From Bog-950 sp044228435 (GTDB taxonomy: Bacteria > Bacteroidota > Bacteroidia > Chitinophagales > LD1): DNA of 64,000 nucleotides. The stretch lies in the NCBI GenBank assembly GCA_044228435.1, contig JBGAUW010000001.1, positions 372,001-436,000 on the forward strand. Reading direction: 5' to 3'. The translations under genes were made by a program, and so were the position numbers. Positions 18,155 to 26,943 of the stretch are shown here, piece after piece. A model generated the notes under the pieces. That model made no database searches and was not told the DNA's origin. It saw only the letters and a program-made list of their open reading frames with translations. Each line of letters begins with the position of its first letter. Position 1 is the stretch's first letter.

Positions 18155-19714
18155 TTATCGCCTTTTTCTGCCCGTAGAGCTAAAACCTAATACGCCCAAT
18201 ATGCCGCGGGTAACCTCGCGTATAATTATTTTGCCGGTGCTGCTTTTTGCAAAATTGCCTACGGCTCCTACTCCCCTTTCCAGCATGCCCGGTTCATTTT
18301 CTGCCGGTGCTTCTTCTGCGGGTTCATTTTGTTGTTGTTCCACCGGTTCAACCTCTGTAGCCCTTTGTATTTTGCCACTTAAAATTTCAAACGCACTTTC
18401 GCGGTCAATTACCTCATTATACTTTCTTACCAAGGGCGATTTTGAATTTATGGATTCAATTTCCTGGGGTGTTAGAACATCCATTCTTGAGGCCGGCGCC
18501 TGCATTAGCGTAGCCGCTAAAGGGCTTGGGTTTCCCTTTTCACTTAATACTGTTACTAAAGCTTCGCCCATGCCTAACGAGGTGAGCAAATTTTCGGTAT
18601 CGTAAAAATCAGTTAACGGGTAATTTTCGGCTGTTAACTTAATCTGCTTACGGTCTTTGGCTGTAAAGGCGCGCAGGGCATGCTGCACCTTCATACCTAA
18701 TTGGGCCAATACATCATCCGGTATATCAGTTGGGTTTTGTGTGCAAAAAAAGATACCTACCCCTTTGGAGCGAATAAGCTTTACTATCGTTTCAATCTGG
18801 TCTAAAAGGGCCTTACTGGCTTCTTCGAAAATAAGGTGAGCTTCATCAATAAATATTACCAGTTTAGGCTGGTCGGCATCGCCCTCTTCCGGAAAGCTGG
18901 AATAAATTTCGGCCATCAGGCTGAGCATAAAGGTAGAGAACAGCTTTGGCTTATCTTGTATATCGGTTAAGCGCAAAACGGATACAATTCCCTTTCCATT
19001 TTCATCAATCCTTACCAGGTCATCCACTTCAAAACTTCTTTCGCCAAAAAATATTTCAGCACCCTGTTGCTCCAACTCAATTATTTTGCGCAAAATGGTA
19101 GAGGTTGTGGCTGTAGATACTTTGCCATAATTCTCTTCTACCTCTTTTTTGCCTTCGCCGGTTAGGTAGTTCATTACCTTTTTAAAATCTTTCAAATCAA
19201 GCAGCGGCAGTTTTTTGTCATCGCAATACTTAAACACGATAGAAACCACACCTTCCTGCGTATCGTTAAGCGCTAATATTTTCGAAAACAACACCGGGCC
19301 AAACTCGCTAACGGTAGCTCTTAATCTTACCCCGTTTTCTTTCGAAAGCGTTAAAAACTCAACCGGGCTGCCGCCAGCCTGCCACGCAACACCTATTTTA
19401 TTATGGCGTTCTTCTATTTTAGGGTTGTTGGTACCGGGCATAGCAATGCCCGAAAAATCGCCTTTAATATCCATTACCAAAACCGAAACACCCTTGGCCG
19501 AAAGCTGCTCGGCAATTAATTGTAGGGTTTTTGTTTTACCAGTACCGGTAGCACCGGCTATTAATCCATGCCGGTTAAATGTTTTAAGCGGGGCCTTAAC
19601 CAGTGTATTTTCAACAGCCTCTCCGTTTAGCATAGCGCCACCTAACACGATAAAATCACCTTTGGTGGTGTAACCCGTATTTATTGCTTCTTTAAACTTC
19701 TCAATATCTGCCAT
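18155..19714 (-). CDS. HerA-like ATPase (DUF853, YjgR-type)
   Basis: Cytoplasmic P-loop ATPase of 519 residues in the HerA/FtsK superfamily, DUF853 branch (E. coli YjgR). Walker A is AGATGTGKTKTLQLIAEQL near residue 52, Walker B with catalytic acid is KLVIFIDEAHLIFEEA near 285, and the sensor-like GIFFCTQNPTDIPDDV follows. The C-terminal 70 residues are Glu/Pro-rich and end in a basic tail (SSTGRKRR), probably flexible. No NurA nuclease is adjacent, so this is a stand-alone DUF853 protein of unknown biological role rather than the archaeal end-resection HerA. Confidence 0.88.
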   Translation of the reverse strand: MADIEKFKEAINTGYTTKGDFIVLGGAMLNGEAVENTLVKAPLKTFNRHGLIAGATGTGKTKTLQLIAEQLSAKGVSVLVMDIKGDFSGIAMPGTNNPKIEERHNKIGVAWQAGGSPVEFLTLSKENGVRLRATVSEFGPVLFSKILALNDTQEGVVSIVFKYCDDKKLPLLDLKDFKKVMNYLTGEGKKEVEENYGKVSTATTSTILRKIIELEQQGAEIFFGERSFEVDDLVRIDENGKGIVSVLRLTDIQDKPKLFSTFMLSLMAEIYSSFPEEGDADQPKLVIFIDEAHLIFEEASKALLDQIETIVKLIRSKGVGIFFCTQNPTDIPDDVLAQLGMKVQHALRAFTAKDRKQIKLTAENYPLTDFYDTENLLTSLGMGEALVTVLSEKGNPSPLAATLMQAPASRMDVLTPQEIESINSKSPLVRKYNEVIDRESAFEILSGKIQRATEVEPVEQQQNEPAEEAPAENEPGMLERGVGAVGNFAKSSTGKIIIREVTRGILGVLGFSSTGRKRR

Positions 19715-19798
19715 AAACTCTGTTTTATGCGCCGAATATATCTAAGAAGTTGTATTTTATAATTGGTTTAAGCCAACCCTGTTATTTTAGCCGCCTAC

Positions 19799-20695
19799 GT
19801 GAAACCACTGCCCCTACCATTTACCCCCGGCATTCGGTATATGCTGTTAAGCACCCTAAGCTTTGCAGTTATGAATGTATTTATAAAAAAGGTTAGCCAT
19901 TTGCCGGCTATGGAAATTGTATTCTTCCGCTGCCTGGTATCTATGGTTATGTGTTTTGTCATCATTTTTCAGGAAAAGGCCGACTGGAAAGGCAGCAACC
20001 GCAAATTGCTTTTGGCACGGGGGCTCTTTGGCACGCTCGCACTCTACACCTTTTTTGTAACTATTCAAAACATCCCTTTAGGCACGGCCGTTACCATACA
20101 ATATTTGTCGCCGGTTTTTACTACCATTATTGCCATTTTTTTTCTTAACGAGAAAGTAAAAGCCCTGCAATGGCTTTTTTTTGCCATAAGCTTTGCCGGG
20201 GTCTTGGTAATTAAGGGGTTCGATAGCAGTATTTCGCTAACTATGCTTGCAATAGGTATTACCTCGGCATTGGCGTCGGGCTTTGCCTATAACATGGTGC
20301 GCAGTCTTAAAGAGAAAGAGCATACCATGGTAGTGGTGTTGCATTTCCAATTAATTGGCGCCATTACGGGCCTTTTATTTACGCTGTTTAACTGGCAAAC
20401 ACCGGTGGGGATTGAGTGGTTTTACCTGATTATGATTGGCGTTTGCACCCAATTGGGGCAGGTTAATTTAACCAAAGCGCTGCAGCGAGAGAAAATAGCT
20501 AACGTTTCTATTTTCAATTACCTGGGTATATTGTATGCGCTTGTGTTTGGTATTGTTTTATTTGGCGAGCAATACGCCGGCCTAACCATTTGGGGCATTG
20601 CCCTGGTAGTTGGCGGCGTGCTGTTAAATTACTTTTATCAGCGCAGCCAAAATAAATTAGTAGCCGAAGAGGAATTAACCACGATTGAAGAATGA
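19799..20695 (+). CDS. DMT-family (EamA) transporter
   Basis: Inner-membrane permease of 298 residues with ten predicted helices in two EamA repeats (FFRCLVSMVMCFVIIFQE; GTAVTIQYLSPVFTTIIAIF in the first, YLGILYALVFGIVLFGE in the second). Start is GTG at 19799, the first in frame after the upstream stop region. Substrate unknown. Its stop overlaps the start of the following rRNA methyltransferase gene (ATGA), so the two are translationally coupled. Confidence 0.88.
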   Translation: MKPLPLPFTPGIRYMLLSTLSFAVMNVFIKKVSHLPAMEIVFFRCLVSMVMCFVIIFQEKADWKGSNRKLLLARGLFGTLALYTFFVTIQNIPLGTAVTIQYLSPVFTTIIAIFFLNEKVKALQWLFFAISFAGVLVIKGFDSSISLTMLAIGITSALASGFAYNMVRSLKEKEHTMVVVLHFQLIGAITGLLFTLFNWQTPVGIEWFYLIMIGVCTQLGQVNLTKALQREKIANVSIFNYLGILYALVFGIVLFGEQYAGLTIWGIALVVGGVLLNYFYQRSQNKLVAEEELTTIEE

Positions 20696-22011
20696 GCGCA
20701 GAGCAAAATTTACCGGCAACTTTTTTGGCCCGCATTAAAACCACGCTGGGGGATGAATACGCAGCCTTTTTGGATAGCATGGAGCAATCCTCTCCTACTT
20801 CAATTCGCATTAACCCAAATAAAAAAGCTGGTAAATTTGATAAAGAAGAACATGTAAAATGGTGCGCCAACGGCAGGTATTTGCCAGAACGACCGTCATT
20901 TACTTTCGATCCACTTTTCCATGCCGGCACCTATTACGTGCAGGAGGCCAGTTCGATGTTTATTGAACAGGTTTGGCAGCAAATAAACCCCGCAAATGAA
21001 ACCGTAAAAGTGCTGGATATGTGTGCTGCACCCGGAGGCAAATCAACGCACTTGCTGGCTTTAATGAGTCCGGAAAGTTTATTGGTGAGTAACGAATTGG
21101 TGCCTAACCGCAATAATAGCCTGCAGCAAAACATTACCAAATGGGGCTACCCAAATTGCGTGGTAACGCAAAACAAAACCGAAGCCTTCGAAGCCTTTGG
21201 CAGTTTTTTCGACATTATTTTAGTAGATGCACCCTGTAGCGGTGAAGGGTTGTTTAGAAAGGATAAAGATGCCATTGCAGAATGGAGCGAACAGAATGTG
21301 GCAAACTGCGCCATCCGCCAAACCGATATTATTAAGCACGCAGCGACTTGCCTTAAACCCGGCGGTTATATAATTTATAGCACCTGCACCTTTGAGGATG
21401 TTGAGAACGATGGGCAAATTGCCAATTCGGGATTGCTCCCGGTTAATTTGAGCCTTGCCGATTTCGGTCAGGTAAAAACCAAATACGGTTTTCAGTTCTA
21501 CCCACATAAAATAAAGGGCGAGGGTTTTTATATTGCCGTATTACAAAAGCAAGGCGAAAAACAAGTAGCCAAAGCAGCTGCAACTGCCGGTAATACCGCA
21601 ACCAATCAAATACTAGCCGACTACCTTATAGAAGCCGACAAGTTTATGGCGCATACCAAAAACGATATGTTATTTGCCATACCAAAAACTATGTTCCGCG
21701 ATTTCCTTTTTTTGAGCGGGCAGTTTTATGTTAGGCATGCAGGTATTTTTATGGGCACTTTAAAGGGTAAAGATTTTTTACCTGCGCATGATTTGGCCTT
21801 AAGCAATTTTATAAGGGCGGACTTACCTTCCATTGAATTAAGCTACGAAGATGCCATTACTTACCTGCGCAGCGAAGTGCCAAAAATAAAGCCCGAAGTG
21901 CGCGGGTGGTGCCTGGCAAAATTTGAAGGCAGGAATTTAGGTTGGATGAAAGCGATGGAAAACCGTATCAATAATTATTTTCCGAAAGAATTACGAATTT
22001 TAAAACGATAG
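20692..22011 (+). CDS. RsmF-like rRNA m5C methyltransferase
   Basis: SAM-dependent RNA cytosine-5 methyltransferase of the NOL1/NOP2/Sun (RsmB/RsmF) family, 439 residues. The SAM motif is DMCAAPGGKSTHLLALM, the motif IV Cys lies in VDAPCSGEGLFRKD and the catalytic Cys is in IYSTCTFEDVEND. The N-terminal PUA-less part (PTSIRINPNK) and the C-terminal region ending with GWMKAMENRINNYFPKELR resemble RsmF (YebU), the 16S C1407 enzyme. The exact target base is inference. It overlaps the DMT gene and is followed three bases later by the rlmI-like gene. Confidence 0.88.
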   Translation: MSAEQNLPATFLARIKTTLGDEYAAFLDSMEQSSPTSIRINPNKKAGKFDKEEHVKWCANGRYLPERPSFTFDPLFHAGTYYVQEASSMFIEQVWQQINPANETVKVLDMCAAPGGKSTHLLALMSPESLLVSNELVPNRNNSLQQNITKWGYPNCVVTQNKTEAFEAFGSFFDIILVDAPCSGEGLFRKDKDAIAEWSEQNVANCAIRQTDIIKHAATCLKPGGYIIYSTCTFEDVENDGQIANSGLLPVNLSLADFGQVKTKYGFQFYPHKIKGEGFYIAVLQKQGEKQVAKAAATAGNTATNQILADYLIEADKFMAHTKNDMLFAIPKTMFRDFLFLSGQFYVRHAGIFMGTLKGKDFLPAHDLALSNFIRADLPSIELSYEDAITYLRSEVPKIKPEVRGWCLAKFEGRNLGWMKAMENRINNYFPKELRILKR

Positions 22012-22014
22012 CAA

Positions 22015-23217
22015 ATGCAAAAATATCCGGCACTTATACTACATAATAATAAAACACAAGCCATTAAACGTTTTCACCCCTGGGTGTTTTCGGGTGCCGT
22101 AAAACGCAAAGACGGCAACCCTAACCAGGGCGATGTTGTAGAAGTATTTTCTGAAAGCGGCGAATACCTGGGCATAGGCCATTTTGGTACGGGCAGCGTA
22201 AGCGCCCGCCTGTTTTCTTTTGATAGAATTACCTCGCTGGAGGACCTATGGACTAAGAAGATTATGGATGCTTTTTTACTAAGAAAAAACATTGGCCTTA
22301 CCGAAAGCAAAAGCACCAATGCTTACCGGCTTGTTAACGCCGAAGGTGATGGTATGCCAGGGTTAATTATTGATTGGTATAATGGCACCGCTGTTATACA
22401 ATGCCATAGCAAGGCTATGAATGCTGAAAAAGATAAGTTTGTAGAGATATTAAAGAAAGGATACGGCGACAGGCTAAGTGCTGTTTACGACAAAAGCGCT
22501 GCTACGCTACACCATAAACCAGATAGCGAAAATGCCGGCCCACCTGCACATACCGATGCATACCTTTACGGAACACCTGTAAATAAAACCGTTTTAGAAA
22601 ACGACCATCGCTTTAAAGTGGATTGGGAGCAAGGCCAAAAAACCGGTTTTTTTATTGACCAACGCGACAACCGCCAATTGCTTTCTAAATATACCAGCGG
22701 TAAAAAGGTATTAAATACGTTCTGCTACTCCGGCGGGTTTTCGGTATATGCTCTAAAGGCCGGCGCCAGTTTGGTACATTCTGTAGATAGTTCGGTTAAG
22801 GCTATAGACCTGACCAATGAAAACGTTAAACTGAATGCCAGCACGGGGGCACACGAATCCTTCGCCTCAGATGTTTTCGATTTTATGAAAACCTCGAAAG
22901 AAGAATACGATGTAATTGTTTTAGACCCTCCCGCTTTTGCTAAAGGCCAATCGGCGCGGCACCATGCTATACAAGCATATACCCGTCTCAACCAGGCTGC
23001 TTTTAAGAAGATAAAGAAGGGCGGCATTGTTTTCACGTTCAGCTGCTCGCAGGTAGTAGACCGCGATATGTTTACCGGCGCCGTAACCTCAGCCGCCATC
23101 GATTCGCACAGAAACATTAAAGTGCTACACCACGTCTCGCAACCCGCCGACCATCCTGTTAGCATCTTCAACCCCGAAGGGCTTTATTTGAAGGGGTTGG
23201 TGGTTTATGTGGAGTAG
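22015..23217 (+). CDS. rlmI: RlmI-like 23S rRNA m5C methyltransferase
   Basis: Class I SAM-dependent methyltransferase of the RlmI/RlmK COG1092 family, 400 residues. An N-terminal PUA domain (HPWVFSGAVKRKDG, YLGIGHFGTGSVSARLFSF) is followed by the EEHI-like domain and a Rossmann methyltransferase core: KTGFFIDQRDNRQLL, NTFCYSGGFSVYALKAGA, DPPAFAKGQSARHHA, and the catalytic FTFSCSQVVDRDMF Cys block. RlmI methylates C1962 of 23S rRNA. Clustered with the RsmF-like gene three bases upstream. Confidence 0.9.
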   Translation: MQKYPALILHNNKTQAIKRFHPWVFSGAVKRKDGNPNQGDVVEVFSESGEYLGIGHFGTGSVSARLFSFDRITSLEDLWTKKIMDAFLLRKNIGLTESKSTNAYRLVNAEGDGMPGLIIDWYNGTAVIQCHSKAMNAEKDKFVEILKKGYGDRLSAVYDKSAATLHHKPDSENAGPPAHTDAYLYGTPVNKTVLENDHRFKVDWEQGQKTGFFIDQRDNRQLLSKYTSGKKVLNTFCYSGGFSVYALKAGASLVHSVDSSVKAIDLTNENVKLNASTGAHESFASDVFDFMKTSKEEYDVIVLDPPAFAKGQSARHHAIQAYTRLNQAAFKKIKKGGIVFTFSCSQVVDRDMFTGAVTSAAIDSHRNIKVLHHVSQPADHPVSIFNPEGLYLKGLVVYVE

Positions 23218-23409
23218 TTTTTGATACTACGATGTGATAGCATTACTGGTAAAAGCAAAATAAAGTTAAGTAAACAGCCCTGGCTTAACCATTGCATAGG
23301 GTATTTCGTCTATACACAAGGCTTAAGATATTTTAACGGCACTTGAACATTGACCCTATTAACAGTTAAAGGAATTAGAATATTTTTGGCAACGTTTTAA
23401 AATCCAACT

Positions 23410-24912
23410 ATGACGAAAAAAATTTCCACCACACTCCTCGTTTGTTTTGTAGCCCTTGCCTCGGCTTTTGCTACAAACAAAACACCCATGAGCATTAAGA
23501 TTTCTGTGAAGGGGCTTGAAAACAGCACCATGATTTTGGCTAATTACTACGGCGATAAGCAGTATGTAAAAGACACCCTGGCCTTTGACAAAAGCGGGGT
23601 AATAAACATTAAACAAGATACCACCTATCCCGGCGGGGTTTACCTGGCCGTTTTTCCGGCCCTTGGCAACCGCTATTTTGAGTTTATTATCAGCGAATCG
23701 GCATTTTCTATAGCTACCGATACCAACGATCTTACAGGCCATATTAAAGTGACCAATTCGCAGGAAAACACCCTTTTTTATGATGACATGAAGTTTTTAG
23801 GCAAAATGAAGGCTTCATCGGATTCACTGGGCAAGCTTTATAAGGAAAGCAAGGATACACCTACCAAGGACAAGATACGCACGCAATTGATGAAAATTGA
23901 TACCCTTGTAAAAACCAAGCGCAGCGAGGTAATAAATAACAACCCTAAGTTATTTTATGCCAAGTTGCTAAAGGCTATGAAAGATATTGATGTGCCGGAG
24001 CCGCCACGCGACGCTAATGGCAAAATAATTGACTCAGCCTTTCAATGGCGCTTTTACAAAACTCACTATTGGGATAATGTAGACCTGGCCGATGACCGTT
24101 TGCTGCGCTGCCCGGTTTTTCATAATAAGTTGAAGACCTTTATGAGCCAAACCATTGTGCAGGTGCCAGATTCGATTATTGCCGGTGGGGAAGAGTTATT
24201 GGCTAAAACGGATAAAAAGAGCGAAACCTACCGTTATATACTTACCTACATATTTAACGAAATGGCGAACTCGAAAATAATGGGGTTTGATGCCGCTTAC
24301 GTTCATTTTGGTAAAAACTATTTTTGCAAAGCCGATTTAACCCCATGGATAGACACGGCGAAGCGCTTTAAAATATGCGACCGTGCTACCCGCTTAGAGC
24401 CTGTGTTAGTAGGTAAACCTGCACAACGCTTAATCCTGCCTACCGATTCTACCGAGATGCAATGGCGCTCTTTACAAGATGTAAAGGCTAAGTATACCAT
24501 TCTGGCCTTTTGGGACCCGGATTGCGGGCACTGTAAAAAAGAAATACCGGTGTTAGCCGAGGCTTACCATAACCTTAAAAAGCTGGGGATAGATGTAGAA
24601 GGCTACAGCCCTGCAATAATGGAAATTGAGAACTATAAGGATTGGGTGGAGTTTATTAAAAACAACAAGCTGGACTGGATTAACGTATGCGATAGCAAGC
24701 GCCACAGCAACTTCCGCTTTGAGTGGGATATACAAAGCACCCCGCAGATTTACATTTTAGATGCAAACAAGGTTATTAAAGCCCGCCGTATTGGTGCCGA
24801 CCAGGTGGAAGATTACATCCGCCACATGGAAGACCCAAGCTTTAAAGGTAAACTATCTACCAATGTTTCGGGTGATGATAAACAGGAAGGTGTAGATGAA
24901 ATGAAACATTAA
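23410..24912 (+). CDS. Thioredoxin-like periplasmic protein (DUF4369/DUF5106 type)
   Basis: Exported protein of 500 residues with a signal peptide (MTKKISTTLLVCFVALASAFA). The N-terminal beta domain (residues 25-130) fits DUF4369, the helical middle fits DUF5106, and the C-terminal 150 residues form a TlpA/AhpC-like thioredoxin domain with a CGHC active site in WDPDCGHCKKEIPVL and a cis-Pro in STPQIYILD. Such proteins act as periplasmic thiol-disulfide oxidoreductases in Bacteroidota. The gene stands alone and ends at a strong terminator. Confidence 0.85.
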   Translation: MTKKISTTLLVCFVALASAFATNKTPMSIKISVKGLENSTMILANYYGDKQYVKDTLAFDKSGVINIKQDTTYPGGVYLAVFPALGNRYFEFIISESAFSIATDTNDLTGHIKVTNSQENTLFYDDMKFLGKMKASSDSLGKLYKESKDTPTKDKIRTQLMKIDTLVKTKRSEVINNNPKLFYAKLLKAMKDIDVPEPPRDANGKIIDSAFQWRFYKTHYWDNVDLADDRLLRCPVFHNKLKTFMSQTIVQVPDSIIAGGEELLAKTDKKSETYRYILTYIFNEMANSKIMGFDAAYVHFGKNYFCKADLTPWIDTAKRFKICDRATRLEPVLVGKPAQRLILPTDSTEMQWRSLQDVKAKYTILAFWDPDCGHCKKEIPVLAEAYHNLKKLGIDVEGYSPAIMEIENYKDWVEFIKNNKLDWINVCDSKRHSNFRFEWDIQSTPQIYILDANKVIKARRIGADQVEDYIRHMEDPSFKGKLSTNVSGDDKQEGVDEMKH

Positions 24913-24933
24913 ACCGCAGGCAGCCATAAAATT

Positions 24934-24970
24934 AAAACCGGGAATAGACAAAAGTTTGTTCCCGGTTTTT
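24934..24970 (+). terminator. Strong intrinsic terminator
   Basis: An 11-bp stem, AAAACCGGGAA at 24934-24944 and TTCCCGGTTTT at 24959-24969, is followed by T-rich sequence. It lies between the convergent thioredoxin-like and MbnH-like genes and its A-flanked left arm makes it usable from both sides. Confidence 0.85.
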
Positions 24971-25011
24971 TGTTTGTGCGGATGTGCCACACCATGCATT
25001 TAAAGCCTCTT

Positions 25012-26061
25012 TTATTTACCTTCTCCGTTGGTGTTTAAAATATTACGAGGGTAACCATAATGAGGATTAAATAAAAAATTCTTATCCGTAAGGGTGAGTA
25101 AAAAGGCTATTAAATCTACTTTCTCTTCTGAAGTAAAAACGATTGGCTTATTTAATTGGGCTGAAAGTATAGCGTTGTGTTCGATACCTGCTGTGTAATG
25201 CTTAAGCACCTCCGATAGACGCTTAAAGCGACCATCGTGCATGTAGGGATATGAAAATTCGATATTGCGAAGTGTAGGCACTTTAAACTTAAGGGAGTCG
25301 ATATTGTTTTGTGTTACCTTCATCCTACCTATATCATTAAGCGTAGTATCAACGGGCAGGCCATTGTTTTCGAATTGCTGGTTGGTGAATAAAGGCTCGG
25401 TATGGCACGATGAACAATTTTTACTGAACAAGTTATAACCATTTAATTCCTGCGCTGTAAAGGCTGCCTGGTGTCGCATTACACTATCATACCTGGCATT
25501 ACAGCTTACAATAGTTAGCATAAATTGCGATATAGCTTTTAATAAATGTTCGCCGGTAACCACACTATCGCCGTAAGCATTATTAAATAGCTTGGGGTAA
25601 ACTGGCGATTGCTGCAGTTTTAAAACCACGTGTCCTATCTTCTCATCCATCTCTATCGGATGAGTGATGGGAAACAGCGATTGCATATCCAGGTGGTTAA
25701 TGGCACCATCCCACATAAACAATTTGCCCCAGGCCAAATTCATTAAAGCAGGTGCATTGCGGGTGCCAATCTTATCTTCTATACCATGGCTTAAATCATG
25801 ATCGACATGTGCAAATGCGGTATATGGCGAATGGCAGCTAGCGCAGGAAACCGCATTATTGCGCGATAAAATAGGGTCGTAAAACAAGGCCCTACCCAAT
25901 TCCACCTTTGCCGGAGTTAGGGGATTTTTAGAAAAGTCATACTCTGGTTTGGGCCAACCTTCCGGTATATTGAATAAAGATTTCTCTTCGTTACCTGCAG
26001 CCACAAATAACAACCAAACGCCAATAAGTATTACAGCTCCCTTCTTCATGGTGTTTTGCAA
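25012..26061 (-). CDS. mbnH: Dihaem MauG/MbnH-like cytochrome c peroxidase-family protein
   Basis: Exported c-type dihaem protein of 349 residues in the MauG/CcpA family. A hydrophobic N-terminal segment (AVILIGVWLLFVAAG) precedes two haem-binding motifs, CASCH near residue 77 and CSSCH near residue 216; YPYMHDGRF near 275 provides a distal ligand region typical of this family. It overlaps the mbnP-like gene by 16 bases. In methanotrophs the MbnH partner oxidises a tryptophan of MbnP to kynurenine, and the pairing here makes that role more likely than simple peroxide removal. The gene name is given on that basis. Confidence 0.82.
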   Translation of the reverse strand: MQNTMKKGAVILIGVWLLFVAAGNEEKSLFNIPEGWPKPEYDFSKNPLTPAKVELGRALFYDPILSRNNAVSCASCHSPYTAFAHVDHDLSHGIEDKIGTRNAPALMNLAWGKLFMWDGAINHLDMQSLFPITHPIEMDEKIGHVVLKLQQSPVYPKLFNNAYGDSVVTGEHLLKAISQFMLTIVSCNARYDSVMRHQAAFTAQELNGYNLFSKNCSSCHTEPLFTNQQFENNGLPVDTTLNDIGRMKVTQNNIDSLKFKVPTLRNIEFSYPYMHDGRFKRLSEVLKHYTAGIEHNAILSAQLNKPIVFTSEEKVDLIAFLLTLTDKNFLFNPHYGYPRNILNTNGEGK

Positions 26062-26747
26062 CTAAAGGCCGAAGCTACTATAACCGATAAACTAACAGCT
26101 TCTGCCCCCGGCGACATTATTTTGTTTTGCCTTGCTAAGTCTATTGCCTCTAACACCTTTTTAATATCTAACACAACATCAGTTTGGTTGCTGCCTGATG
26201 TTTTTAGAGTTACGCTTTGGTAAGCGTTAAAAGGGGATTGGTAACCTCCCAGGTGGAATTGAAACTCATTTTTCCGTGTTGGACATAAACTACTAACACC
26301 TTCAATTTTGCAGTTAATGTAACCATTCTGCCAGGTCCAGTACATTCCTTTGGTAGGGTCTAAATCGCCGCCCAGAGCGCCACCCACATTCGTTGCACTA
26401 TCAATACCCAAACCAAATTTGAGGGCATTGAATTTCAAACCCACTGGTATATTTAGTTTCAAAGTGCCCGATTGCTCAACAGTAGCATCTACAAGGTGGT
26501 AACTACTTCGCTCCTCCCAAACCACCTCATCGTTCAGCAAAAACTGAATGTTTGATATGTAGTATTTAACCAAATCGATTCTCACACTATCCTTATCTCC
26601 TAATTTGTAAAATATGGTTTCGGGGTTTAGGCGCTCATTGCCAAATAGCGTTTCAAATTTTAGGATGTAACTATGGCCGGTTTGCGCCGGGGTTATTGCC
26701 GTAAAAAACAACAAAAAAAAGAATGCGAACGTGCGTTTGTAACCCAT
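26046..26747 (-). CDS. mbnP: MbnP-like copper-associated periplasmic protein
   Basis: Exported protein of 233 residues with signal peptide MGYKRTFAFFFLLFFTAITPAQ. Family hallmarks of MbnP are present: FETLFGNERLNPET, KYYISNIQFLL, the GLGIDSATNVGGALGGDLDP block and MYWTWQNGYINCKIEG with the clustered tryptophans that are the modification site in characterised MbnP. It ends inside the MbnH gene (16-base overlap), so the pair is co-translated. In methanotrophs it binds copper through a kynurenine produced by MbnH; in Bacteroidota the physiological role is not established. The Cys pair SLCPTRK and AFSCKTP may add a disulfide. Confidence 0.8.
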   Translation of the reverse strand: MGYKRTFAFFFLLFFTAITPAQTGHSYILKFETLFGNERLNPETIFYKLGDKDSVRIDLVKYYISNIQFLLNDEVVWEERSSYHLVDATVEQSGTLKLNIPVGLKFNALKFGLGIDSATNVGGALGGDLDPTKGMYWTWQNGYINCKIEGVSSLCPTRKNEFQFHLGGYQSPFNAYQSVTLKTSGSNQTDVVLDIKKVLEAIDLARQNKIMSPGAEAVSLSVIVASAFSCKTP

Positions 26748-26943
26748 TTTATTACTGGCGAATAAGGCGCAATTTTATCAAATTATAGTGGTTAGACGAC
26801 ACCTGCCCTCTTTACCTGCAAAAGCATAAATAAAAAGCACCAATTTTCATAAAATCTTATCCCTATAAGTGTGCTTAAAAATTTAAACTACGCAGGTAGA
26901 TTGCGCTCCGTTATATTATTATTGCCATCCCAAAAAATTCAGC

